Assembly: GCA_028281445.1 (NCBI GenBank)
Contig: JANQJW010000006.1
Location: 1-64,000, forward strand
Reading direction: 5' to 3'
DNA: 64,000 nucleotides
Origin: Planctomycetota bacterium
GTDB lineage: Bacteria; Planctomycetota; PLA2; JAEUHO01
Below the pieces are notes generated by a model that ran no database searches, had not been told where the DNA came from, and was given only the letters and a program-made list of their open reading frames with translations. The number at the start of each line of letters is the position of its first letter. Position 1 is the first letter of the stretch. Of this stretch, positions 8,954 through 16,173 are shown one piece after another. The position numbers and the translations under genes were made by a program.

Positions 8954-9130
8954 GGCCTGTACGAAAAGAGCTCCTACTGCGCCCGACGATTCTGTCGCTG
9001 CGCTGGGCCCCGGCTCGGAACCTGGTCCTCGACGTGCACAGAGCACGCCTGCGGCCAGAACCGCTCGCCGTGACTCCAGCTCGCATCGGCCTCGCCGGGC
9101 TCGCAACGAAGCGTCTTCGTACAGGCCCTA
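8951..9130. mobile_element. 180-bp element with 15-bp terminal inverted repeats
   Basis: Perfect inverted repeats TAGGGCCTGTACGAA (8951-8965) and TTCGTACAGGCCCTA (9116-9130) bound a 150-bp non-coding core. The left repeat starts with the stop codon of the DUF72 gene, and the right one ends with the stop codon of the convergent Nudix gene, so the element fills the whole gap. The core contains the hairpin CGTGC-acaga-GCACG. No ORF is credible. It looks like a non-autonomous (MITE-like) element or an expanded bidirectional terminator; no transposase and no clear target duplication are seen. Confidence 0.55.
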
Positions 9131-9862
9131 GTCCACCTCGCGCTGCCTGTACTGCACGTCGTCGGCGAAACACCCGAGCTGGGGCAGGTAGCCGATCTTG
9201 TCGCACAGACGCAGTAGCGCGATCTCGGTCTTGCTGTCCGGGATCTCGCCGCTCCGGCACGCCGCAATCGCTTCGTCGAGCGGCATGATCGAGACGGCGC
9301 CGGCTTCCTCCATGACGGAGCCGTCTCCCGTGGGCTCACGCCGGTGGTGCAGGTCTGTCTCCACGGCGCGCAGGAAGAACTTCTCGTTGCTCGCGCCGGG
9401 GCTGGCGAAGAGCGGCGCACCCAGCGGCTGGATCTCTGCTGGTGCCACCTCGTAGCCTGCTTCCTCGAGACATTCGGCCGCGGCACGGCGTTCGATGCCG
9501 TCGGGGCCTACATCCTCGTCTTCGATCAATCCCGCGACAATCTCGTGGATGAGGTAGTAGGTGCGCTCGTCCGGCTGGACGAGCTCGTCGTGCTTGCGCA
9601 GGGTCACGGGCGGACGGATGCCCGAACGCAACGCGACGTGCACGGTCTTGCGGGCGTCGTCGTCCTGGTAGATCTGGTAGATCACCACGGCCACGGCATC
9701 GACGTTGGCGCGGCTCACCATGTCGCAGGGATACGGGTCCGAAACGCTGCCATCGTCGTAGTGCGTGCGCAGGGTCAGGCGCCGCACGCGCAGGAAGCCC
9801 TCGTCGCACGTCGAATCCGCGGTGCGGTCTTCAACGACCTCGATGTCGACGACGTCCTTCAT
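9128..9862 (-). CDS. Nudix hydrolase
   Basis: Nudix-fold hydrolase of 244 aa, likely to cleave a nucleoside diphosphate linked to another group; ADP-ribose or a nucleotide sugar is most plausible. The start is ATG 9862, which overlaps the TGA of the upstream radical SAM gene (ATGA), so an upstream start in the same frame is rejected. The Nudix box is GLIEDEDVGPD followed by AAAECLEEAGYEV. The EE pair of the REUxEE signature is present, but the usual Arg is Ala and the first spacing is about three residues longer, as in some nucleotide-sugar or ADP-ribose pyrophosphatases. The preceding IHEIVAG matches the ExxAG strand of ADP-ribose pyrophosphatase-like members. It is last in a three-gene operon. 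Confidence 0.85.
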   Translation of the reverse strand: MKDVVDIEVVEDRTADSTCDEGFLRVRRLTLRTHYDDGSVSDPYPCDMVSRANVDAVAVVIYQIYQDDDARKTVHVALRSGIRPPVTLRKHDELVQPDERTYYLIHEIVAGLIEDEDVGPDGIERRAAAECLEEAGYEVAPAEIQPLGAPLFASPGASNEKFFLRAVETDLHHRREPTGDGSVMEEAGAVSIMPLDEAIAACRSGEIPDSKTEIALLRLCDKIGYLPQLGCFADDVQYRQREVD

Positions 9863-11094
9863 AGGAAGTAGTCCATGTCGTCGTCGACGGGGCCGTCGAG
9901 CAGTCCTTGCGGATTCTCGATCGCCCGTTCGATCCACCAGTTCGTGTCGTGATACAGGCAGGTGACCTCGCGGCACTCGTTGCTCGCGTCGAACGTGTCG
10001 AGCATGCCGGCGACCTTCGCGGCCGTCTCCTCTGAACCGCTGTCACCGAGGAACGGCGCCTGTCCGTCGATGCGCGCCTTGGACACTCCGCGATGAGCCG
10101 GGCAGTTCCACAGACCCAGCGGCGAGAGCACCTGGCGCAGCGCCTGCATGTGGCACGTGCGCGGCTGACGCGTCCAGTCCCGCCACGAACCGCTCTCGAG
10201 CACCTTGAGGTTCGTGCTCTCGACAACGGCGAACGTGTCCGTCGCAAGCGCCCGGGCCTCGTCCACGCGGGTGCGGATGCGCGCCACGGTCTGCTCGAGG
10301 CTCTCGGCGGCCCCGTTCGGATCCATGACCTCGGCGCCTTCCTCCGTGCGGAGGAGAAAGGGCTTGAGCGAGATGTAGTCGAACTCGCGGTCGCGCGCGA
10401 GACGCGCGGCCAGCGGGATTTCGTCGATGTTCTCGACGACCGCCGGCGCGCCGGGGCCACGCTCGGCACCCTCCCAGCAGATGATGTAGGAAAAGCCCAT
10501 CCGCGGCGCGGGGTTCTTCGCCTTGATCTTGGGGATCCAGGCGCAGATCTCCTCCAGCGTCACCGCCTTCTTCGGCCTGTGCATCGCCTGGAACGTGGCG
10601 TCGGTGCCGCTGTCGAGGCTCAAGCGCACCCAGTCATACTCGTCCAGGCAGTCGACGACGTCGAGGATGCGCTCGTTGCGGCTGCCGTTGCTTACGACGG
10701 CGATCTGCAGCTCCAGGTCCTTGAGGAACCGCACCATCTCCGTGAACCGCGGATAGACGGTCGGCTCGCCGCCACCGATGAGGATGACCGACTTGAGCCC
10801 GCGCTCGGCCATCCCGCGAAGCGAGTCGCGGAGCCGGTCGTCGTCGTACGAGATCCCGCTGTTCAGCGTGTCCCAGTCGATGCAGTGGTCGCACGCGTAG
10901 TTGCAGGCTGTCGTGAGATCGAGGTTGATCGAGAGCGGCGCCCAGTCGGGCATGGCGGGCGCGTCTCCCTCGCTCGCGGCCCGAACGGCCTTCTGCCACG
11001 CGACGTAGTCCACCACCCGCTGATGGAAGGGGCCTTGGCGGAGCTTGCGCACGAAGTCGTGCACGGGCGCGAGCTCGACGCGGTCCGACGTCAC
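9859..11094 (-). CDS. radical SAM protein with C-terminal Cys cluster
   Basis: Radical S-adenosylmethionine enzyme of 411 aa. Cys64, Cys68 and Cys71 in TACNYACDHC give the CxxxCxxC [4Fe-4S] motif, and GGGEPTVYP follows as the SAM-binding GGE motif. The C-terminal part has more cysteines (RTCHMQAL, WNCPAHR, ECREVTC), suggesting auxiliary cluster ligands of SPASM/twitch type. The start GTG 11094 overlaps the TGA of the upstream oxidoreductase (GTGA); a longer reading upstream is only the shadow of that gene. No peptide precursor or known partner is nearby, so the substrate is unknown. The operon context (NAD(P)-dependent oxidoreductase before, Nudix after) suggests modification of a sugar or nucleotide-linked small molecule; that is inference. 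Confidence 0.9.
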   Translation of the reverse strand: MTSDRVELAPVHDFVRKLRQGPFHQRVVDYVAWQKAVRAASEGDAPAMPDWAPLSINLDLTTACNYACDHCIDWDTLNSGISYDDDRLRDSLRGMAERGLKSVILIGGGEPTVYPRFTEMVRFLKDLELQIAVVSNGSRNERILDVVDCLDEYDWVRLSLDSGTDATFQAMHRPKKAVTLEEICAWIPKIKAKNPAPRMGFSYIICWEGAERGPGAPAVVENIDEIPLAARLARDREFDYISLKPFLLRTEEGAEVMDPNGAAESLEQTVARIRTRVDEARALATDTFAVVESTNLKVLESGSWRDWTRQPRTCHMQALRQVLSPLGLWNCPAHRGVSKARIDGQAPFLGDSGSEETAAKVAGMLDTFDASNECREVTCLYHDTNWWIERAIENPQGLLDGPVDDDMDYFL

Positions 11095-12035
11095 GGAGTG
11101 GGGGAGCTCGTCTGCCTGCACGCTGCCTCGTGGATCTGTGCCAGGAGCCGCATGCCCGGGACCGCCGCCGGATCGATGCGCGCGGGGGGACCCGCAGCCA
11201 CCTGATCGAGGAAGGAGCCTACGAGCAGGGGCGTGGGATCCGGCAGCGGAATCCGCCGACCATTGCCCTCCAGATACATCGAGTACGAGTCCATCTCCAC
11301 ATGGCGGTGCGCGATCCGCCCGTCGAAGCCGTACCACGCGGGGCGCGGCTGCTCGGGGCAGCGGATGAGCTCGACCTCGGCTTCGATGGCTCCCGGGTCC
11401 GCCGCGTAGACGAACTGAAGAGCTACCCGGTCCTCCGACGCGCTGCATTGGATGCCCTCGATGCGCGGCTGGGCGGCGGGTAGCGCCGCCGCGAGCAGAC
11501 TGAGCACGTGCGGGATGGCGGCGGGGATCATCCGCAGGCCCTGCGAGCGCGGGGACATCCGCATGGCGAGGTGCCGTGGCACGTCCGGTGTCTCGGGAAA
11601 GAGCTCGCGATACGTGGGCAAGGTCTCAGGCCACTGGGTGTTTACGCGCAAGTGCAGGCCCTGCGCGAAGAACGCGTCAGCCAGGCGCTCGGCCTCCGGC
11701 ACGGCGTCCTCGCCCCACGTCAACGGCTTCTCACACAGAACGTGCAGCTTCGCGTCGAGTGCGTGGTCGAGGTACGCCGTGTGCGTCTCGTGCGGCGTGG
11801 CGATCACGACAGCCTCCGGAGCACAGGCTGCGAGCATGGCATCCCACTCGACGTGCGGCGCCGCGTGATGTCCCGTGGCCACCGTGAGCGCTTCGGCCGC
11901 TTCCACGGCGGTGTCGGGCCCGGTGCCGAGGACCGCGCACACATCCGCACCGGCTTGCACGAAGAAGCGCGCGAGGTGCGCACCGATGCCCTGGTTGCGA
12001 CAACGGGCTCCGACGACGGCTACGCGCACCGCCAT
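11091..12035 (-). CDS. Gfo/Idh/MocA family oxidoreductase
   Basis: NAD(P)-dependent oxidoreductase of the Gfo/Idh/MocA family, 314 aa, usually acting on sugars, inositols or nucleotide sugars. The N-terminal Rossmann fold starts at AVRVAVVGARCRNQGIG, VVIATPHETH is the second nucleotide-binding strand, and LCEKPL (about residues 99-104) has the conserved EKP lysine. The C-terminal domain is short but complete. It is first gene of a minus-strand operon in which each start overlaps the previous stop. The upstream region (12036-12118) is shared with the divergent macro-domain gene and contains GGAGAC ... GTCTCC in inverted orientation, a possible operator. Confidence 0.88.
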   Translation of the reverse strand: MAVRVAVVGARCRNQGIGAHLARFFVQAGADVCAVLGTGPDTAVEAAEALTVATGHHAAPHVEWDAMLAACAPEAVVIATPHETHTAYLDHALDAKLHVLCEKPLTWGEDAVPEAERLADAFFAQGLHLRVNTQWPETLPTYRELFPETPDVPRHLAMRMSPRSQGLRMIPAAIPHVLSLLAAALPAAQPRIEGIQCSASEDRVALQFVYAADPGAIEAEVELIRCPEQPRPAWYGFDGRIAHRHVEMDSYSMYLEGNGRRIPLPDPTPLLVGSFLDQVAAGPPARIDPAAVPGMRLLAQIHEAACRQTSSPTP

Positions 12036-12118
12036 AGCATCGATCCGGAGACTCGGTCGCGCAACCGGGAGCGCGTCTCCGCTATGCTGGGCCCGGGGGT
12101 AGGCGGCGAGGAGGACGA

Positions 12119-12631
12119 TTGCCCAACACCCGCATGGCCGTCTGGCAGGGCGACATCACGACGCTCGACGTCGATGTGATCGTGAACGCCGCCAACGAGC
12201 AGCTGCTTCCCGGCGGCGGCGTCTGCGGCGCAATACACGACTCGGCGGGCCCGGAGCTCGAGGACGCCTGCCTGGCCTTTGGTGGGTGCCCTACGGGGGA
12301 GGCCCGGCTCACGCCCGGCTTCAACCTGCCGGCGAAGCACGTGATCCATGCGGTCGGGCCCGTCTGGCGCGGCGGCGACCAGGGCGAGCCGGATCTCCTG
12401 GAGGGCTGCTATCGCGCCTCGCTCCTGCTCGCCGAGGCCGAGGGCGTGGAGAGCATCGCGTTTCCCTGCATCAGTACGGGCGTCTATGGCTACCCGCCGG
12501 AGCTGGCGGCCCAGGTGGCCGTTCGCACGGTCCGGGCCTGGCAGGCGAACAACGCCTTGCCTGACAAGGTCGTATTCTGCACCTTCAGCGACGAGGACAC
12601 GGAGACGCTCCAGGCTGCGCTCTCCGAATGA
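12119..12631 (+). CDS. macro-domain protein
   Basis: Macro domain of 170 aa filling the whole protein, the fold that binds ADP-ribose and related compounds; single-domain members of this type often deacetylate O-acetyl-ADP-ribose or remove ADP-ribose from proteins. Motifs are GDITTLDVDVIVNAANEQLL (residues 11-30), LPGGGVCGAIHDSAG just after it, and FPCISTGVYGYP. The TTG at 12119 is chosen as start because GAGGAGG (12108-12114) ends 4 bases before it; an ATG at 12134 would keep all motifs but lies far from that site. It is first of a plus-strand trio with an ABM-like gene (10-base gap) and the Clp-N fusion. Confidence 0.9.
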   Translation: MPNTRMAVWQGDITTLDVDVIVNAANEQLLPGGGVCGAIHDSAGPELEDACLAFGGCPTGEARLTPGFNLPAKHVIHAVGPVWRGGDQGEPDLLEGCYRASLLLAEAEGVESIAFPCISTGVYGYPPELAAQVAVRTVRAWQANNALPDKVVFCTFSDEDTETLQAALSE

Positions 12632-12641
12632 AGGAGGGCCC

Positions 12642-12962
12642 ATGGCCGCAGAGATCGTGATCGCCATCTACCGCGCGAAGCCGGGCAAGGAAGACGAGCT
12701 GAAGGCCCTGATCGACGGCCACGTGCCGATGCTGCGGGAGCAGGGCCTCGCAACGGACCGCGAGACGGTCCTGATGAAGTCGATGAAGGACGGCACGTTC
12801 CTCGAGGTCTTCGAGTGGGTGTCGGCAGATGCCATGCGCGAAGCACACACGCACGAGGTCGTCGGCAAGACGTGGGGCGCCATGGGCGAGGTCGCCGACT
12901 TCATGACGCTCGCCGACCTGCAGGAAGCCACGACGCAGTTCCCGCACTTCGTGGGGGTGTAG
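12642..12962 (+). CDS. small ABM-like (dimeric alpha/beta barrel) protein
   Basis: Protein of 106 aa with the look of the antibiotic-biosynthesis-monooxygenase/quinol monooxygenase superfamily, small ferredoxin-like folds that dimerise. VIAIYRAKPGKEDELKALIDGHVPMLREQGL matches the first strand and helix; FLEVFEWVSADAMREAH matches the second half. These proteins are cofactor-free oxygenases or of unknown function, so no reaction is assigned. The ATG at 12642 is preceded by AAGGAGGG overlapping the macro gene's stop region, an excellent site, and marks one transcript with its neighbours. Confidence 0.75.
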   Translation: MAAEIVIAIYRAKPGKEDELKALIDGHVPMLREQGLATDRETVLMKSMKDGTFLEVFEWVSADAMREAHTHEVVGKTWGAMGEVADFMTLADLQEATTQFPHFVGV

Positions 12963-12968
12963 CCCGCG

Positions 12969-13904
12969 GTGTTCGATCGCTTCACAGACCGCGCACGGAA
13001 GGTCATGGGCCTGGCGCGCCAGGAGGCGCAGCACTTCAGCCACGACTACATCGGCACCGAGCACATCCTGCTCGGTCTCGTGGAGGAGCAGATCAGCGTT
13101 GCGGTATCCGTGCTGAAGAACCTCGACGTCGACCTGAAGAAGATCCGCCATGAGGTGGAGCAGCTCGTCAGCGAGGGCACGACGCAGTTCCCGATGGGTC
13201 AGCTGCCGTTCACGCCGCGCGCCAGGAAGGTGCTCGAGCTCTCACTCGAGGAGGCCTCGAACCTGGGTCACACCTACATCGGCACGGAGCACCTTCTCCT
13301 CGGGCTCATTCGCGAAAACGACGGCATCGCGTGGCAGGTTCTGACGAACATGAAGGTCGACCTGCACGAGGTTCGAGAGGAGATCCTGGAGCTTCTCGGA
13401 TCCGACCCGACGGATCCGGATCCTGACGACGAGTACGAGGAGCCGGAGTACGTCGGGCTGCCCAAGTACGAGCGCTACCAGGCGATGTCGGTGTTCCCGG
13501 GCTCAGGGGTGGAAATCGAACGGCGGACTGCGCTGATCCTCATGCCGGAGAGCGAGGCGCAGGAGACGCTGTGGACGGAGTCGCTCCAGCCCGCCATGGA
13601 CGAGAACAAACTCCAGGCGCTCGTCTCAGGCCAGCAGATGCGTCCGATCTGGGGCTGGCTGCGGACGGCGGAGGTGATCGTGGCCGACGTGACGGGGCTC
13701 GATCCGACGGTGATGTTCCAGCTCGGCTTGTGCTTCGGGCTCCATCGGTGCCCGATCCTGCTTACCCAGGAGGTCGTCGAGCTGCCGATGCATCTGCGCA
13801 ACCTGCGCCACATCCAGTACGACGACACGTCCTACGGCCGCGCGACGTTGCGCGTGAATCTCACGCACGCGATCGAAGCGTTCTTAGAGCAGGTGCGGGA
13901 CTAG
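12969..13904 (+). CDS. double Clp-N domain fused to a deoxyribosyltransferase/TIR-like domain
   Basis: Protein of 311 aa with an unusual architecture. Residues 1-145 are two Clp repeat (Clp-N) motifs like the front of ClpC: MFDRFTDRARKVM ... DYIGTEHILLGL and FTPRARKVLELS ... TYIGTEHLLLGL. There is no AAA+ ATPase module. After an acidic linker, residues about 170-311 resemble nucleoside 2-deoxyribosyltransferase/TIR-like domains: ALILMPESEAQETLW, then TAEVIVADVTGLDPTVMFQLGLCFGLHRCPILLTQ (written here to show the ADVTG and ELG-like helix) and PMHLRNLRHIQYD. GTG 12969, six bases after the previous stop, is the start. Clp-N domains bind peptides or adaptors, and the C-terminal fold often binds or cleaves nucleosides or NAD; the combined role is unknown. 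Confidence 0.8.
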   Translation: MFDRFTDRARKVMGLARQEAQHFSHDYIGTEHILLGLVEEQISVAVSVLKNLDVDLKKIRHEVEQLVSEGTTQFPMGQLPFTPRARKVLELSLEEASNLGHTYIGTEHLLLGLIRENDGIAWQVLTNMKVDLHEVREEILELLGSDPTDPDPDDEYEEPEYVGLPKYERYQAMSVFPGSGVEIERRTALILMPESEAQETLWTESLQPAMDENKLQALVSGQQMRPIWGWLRTAEVIVADVTGLDPTVMFQLGLCFGLHRCPILLTQEVVELPMHLRNLRHIQYDDTSYGRATLRVNLTHAIEAFLEQVRD

Positions 13905-14282
13905 GGCGGTTCGACATCGTGGACGCGAGGTCGTTCATCGACCCCTTTCAATACAGGCGCTGGCACTCACACTTCAAGTGGACCCGACGGTGAGATCACT
14001 GTCGAACAAGGAGAATTGGGAAGACCAAGCGTTCAAGAAACCACTGGGAACACACGACTTGATCCTCTGAGACCCAGAAGCAGCTCATATTGTACGTGCC
14101 AACCTCTGGCTTGACGGACGAGAAGAAGCCATTCCCTCTCGAACTAGCGCTCATCCACCGGTCGGTTCTTGCTCAAGCACGACATAGCACGCCTCGCTCC
14201 ACGGGGCATGATGCAATTGACCCGCGCTCGCGAAAGCTGCAGCTCATTGCGGACAGGTCTGAGCCGAAGACCACGCGGCGCG
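13905..14282. other. non-coding stretch, relatively AT-rich
   Basis: About 380 bases with no credible gene. Base composition is visibly lower in GC than the neighbours, as expected for the outer end of an acquired island. No copy of the ssrA 3' end, which would mark an attachment site, is seen here. Confidence 0.6.
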
Positions 14283-14723
14283 GACGGTACGCAGGCGCGG
14301 CGGCGTGATGCGCCAGCTGCGCTGGCGATACGTTGATCTCGAAGGCCTCGTGTTATGGGTGCGTGAGATCGTCTCGAAGGACGGTAAGGAGGCGACGCTC
14401 TCCCTGTGTCCGGAGGCGGCTCAGGCGCTCAGGGAGCGCCGTAGGACGCTCGATCCTGCTGGCCTGGTTTCGCGACGCTCCCACGCGTTCACACACTCAA
14501 GCGCGACCTGGAGGCCGCGGAGATCCCCTACAAGACGGCGGAGGGCGTTGCCGATTTCCACGCCCTGCGCCATACGTTCAACACGCACCTGGCGCGCGCC
14601 GGCGTGCCTCTCGCGATGCGGCAACAGCTCATGCGGCACTCGGATCCGAGGTTGACGTCGGGCGTGTATCTCCACCTGGAGATGGAGGACATGAGGGCGG
14701 CGCTGGGGGCCCTGAGCGCCTAG
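14283..14723 (+). pseudogene. broken tyrosine recombinase (phage-type integrase)
   Basis: C-terminal catalytic half of a tyrosine recombinase scattered over frames. One frame reads QLRWRYVDLEGLVLWV ... EAAQALRERR (14311-14440). After a shift near 14470-14490 another frame reads RVHTLKRDLEAAEIPYK, then DFHALRHTFNTHL (HxxR box), QQLMRHSDPRL (second His) and GVYLHLEM with the Tyr nucleophile, ending at TAG 14721-14723. The front half with the core-binding domain is missing, and the region of the first catalytic Arg (ARRR) is out of frame. It is inactive as it stands. It lies about 1 kb from the 3' end of ssrA, a well-known integration site for such enzymes. Confidence 0.85.
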
Positions 14724-15073
14724 GCCTTCGCAGGCTTGCCCTGCTCCGGTAGGGCCAGGGGGACCATGAACTGCACCCGGTTCGTCGAGGACATCGAGCT
14801 CTTCTCACTCTTCGCTCCGCCGAGACCAATGCTCGCCACAACGACTCCCGCCTTCCCGGAGCTCCCGGCCTGCTCCGATGCCTCAATAGCAACGTCGAAC
14901 CTCACGGGCTGATGCCAGGAGCCTCCCCGCCACCACTGATCGGGGCCGGCTCGGCCGCCGTGCTGTGTGGCGCGATTCACATGCGCTCCGGAACCCTCGA
15001 CGGCTCGCTGGGCGCCTGCGACACCTTCTACGAGCTGGCGAATCGTCTGTTCTACGAACTCGCTGAGCTCCAT
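14720..15073 (-). CDS. small conserved protein of unknown function, island gene
   Basis: Intact protein of 117 aa. It starts MELSEFVEQTIRQLVEGVAGAQ, an amphipathic helix, and the C-terminal half is beta-rich (RFDVAIEASEQAG, GVVVASIGLGGAKSE, NRVQFMVPLALP). This layout is familiar from small hypothetical proteins common in genomic islands, with no assigned function. ATG 15073 is used, seven bases from GGAGG; ATG 15076 is also possible. Its TAG stop overlaps the stop of the recombinase remnant (CTAG at 14720-14723). It follows the frameshifted gene 15093-15670 by 19 bases. Confidence 0.65.
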   Translation of the reverse strand: MELSEFVEQTIRQLVEGVAGAQRAVEGSGAHVNRATQHGGRAGPDQWWRGGSWHQPVRFDVAIEASEQAGSSGKAGVVVASIGLGGAKSEKSSMSSTNRVQFMVPLALPEQGKPAKA

Positions 15074-15092
15074 CATGCGGCCTCCTGACTCT

Positions 15093-15670
15093 CTAAACGG
15101 GCGTTCCGCGCGTTCGACGCCAGCCCTTAACACGCAGCATCACGAAGTGCGCGAGCGTGAGCGCAAGATTTCGAAGCAGCCTCGCTTGGTCGCGTTCGGC
15201 CATGTAGGGATGCCCCCCCCCTGTGCACTGAGAACACCGTACAGCTCGCTCACAGCCCTGTGTTCCTGGACCTCGAGGAGGCCCTCGTTGAGTAGATACT
15301 GCCGCACGCCAGCAGGGCGCGCCTGGTCGCCACCCTTCAGAGGTCGGCTAGAGGCGCTTGCGTGCAAGAGCGCAGACGACAGGAGAATCCGCTCGAAGAA
15401 CTTCCGGGCATTGCTGGGAGGACGTCATCGGCATACGCGGCGAACTCATGGACATAGAGGTGGTCGTACAGAGCCGCGTTGTCGACTAGCTTTCCCCACC
15501 CGTCCTGACCCCGCTTCTGGAACCGGGCGGCGTAGTACTCCGCCAGTCGCATCGTCGTCTTTCTGGACAGCACCCCTGATCTCCCGACTGTACGCAAACT
15601 GGACCACCCCGAAAGACGCTTCAAGACGCCGAACAACGCGCCTGGTGAATGTCGGAGTGAACCAGCTAGA
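15093..15670 (-). pseudogene. multiply frameshifted gene of unknown function
   Basis: Three reading frames together give one continuous protein-like sequence: RRLEASFGVVQFAYSREIRG, then (shift near 15550-15570) MRLAEYYAARFQKRGQDGWG and LYDHLYVHEFAAYADDVLP, then (shift near 15415) SNARKFFERILLSSALLHAS and RPAGVRQYLLNEGLLEVQEH, then (shift in a run of nine C at 15213-15221) HPYMAERDQARLLRNLAL to TAG at 15093. Codon use in each segment looks real, so this is a decayed gene, or one with assembly errors at the homopolymer. I do not recognise a functional domain. The front is cut off near the ssrA 3' end. Confidence 0.65.
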
Positions 15671-15717
15671 CACGCAGCTACCTGGGGCTCTGTGGCCCGC
15701 GTACTGCGAACGTGGAA

Positions 15718-16070
15718 TGGTGGAGGCGGGGGGAATCGAACCCCCGTCCCAAGACGAGCCCGTACGAGCCTCTACGCGCGTAGTCCTTGTACTTGATCTC
15801 GTCCCTGCGAACGCCCGGGACAGGCTCTCGCAGGGACCAGCGAGTGAAGTCTCACCGGGTGGGTCGACTCGCGGCGACACACCGGCCAGCCCGCCTTATG
15901 GCGACCCATCTCTACCGGCAGGCAGGGCAGAGGGGTCGCGCCGCTAATTAAGCGGCGAGAGCGTAGTCGCTGTTGGCAACTAAGGTGTCCAGGCGTTGTT
16001 GACGGGGTGAACCCGGATCCCCGGCGCGCCACCCGCACGAACCAGCATCCGGTCGAATCCATTCGCCCCC
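15718..16070 (-). ncRNA. ssrA: transfer-messenger RNA (tmRNA)
   Basis: One-piece tmRNA of 353 nt that rescues stalled ribosomes together with SmpB. The 5' end is GGGGGCGAATGGATTCGAC (16070 downwards), the standard tmRNA start. The 3' end is the T-arm GGGGGTTCGATTCCCCC and acceptor CGCCTCCACCA, ending at 15718 with an encoded CCA. The tag reading frame gives ANSDYALAA followed by TAA (15977 down to 15948), a short proteolysis tag with the canonical YALAA end. It is preceded by smpB on the same strand. The 3' end borders a decayed island, as often seen for ssrA. Confidence 0.95.
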
Positions 16071-16173
16071 ACGTCGTGCGGCCGCTGCATCCGTCAGAGC
16101 CGGCCCGTCGAATCGACGACAGGCCGCAAATGACAAAGAACCCACCAATTGTAACGCGCAACGAGGTGGGGGC

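Noticed and set aside
13905..14100. Search for a duplicated ssrA 3' end as attachment site
   Set aside because: No stretch resembling the ssrA T-arm or acceptor was found by eye, so no att site is called.
14090..14308. 72-codon frame (MYVPTSGLTDEKK...) upstream of the recombinase remnant
   Set aside because: No ribosome binding site or recognisable family; may be debris of the island but cannot be supported as a gene.
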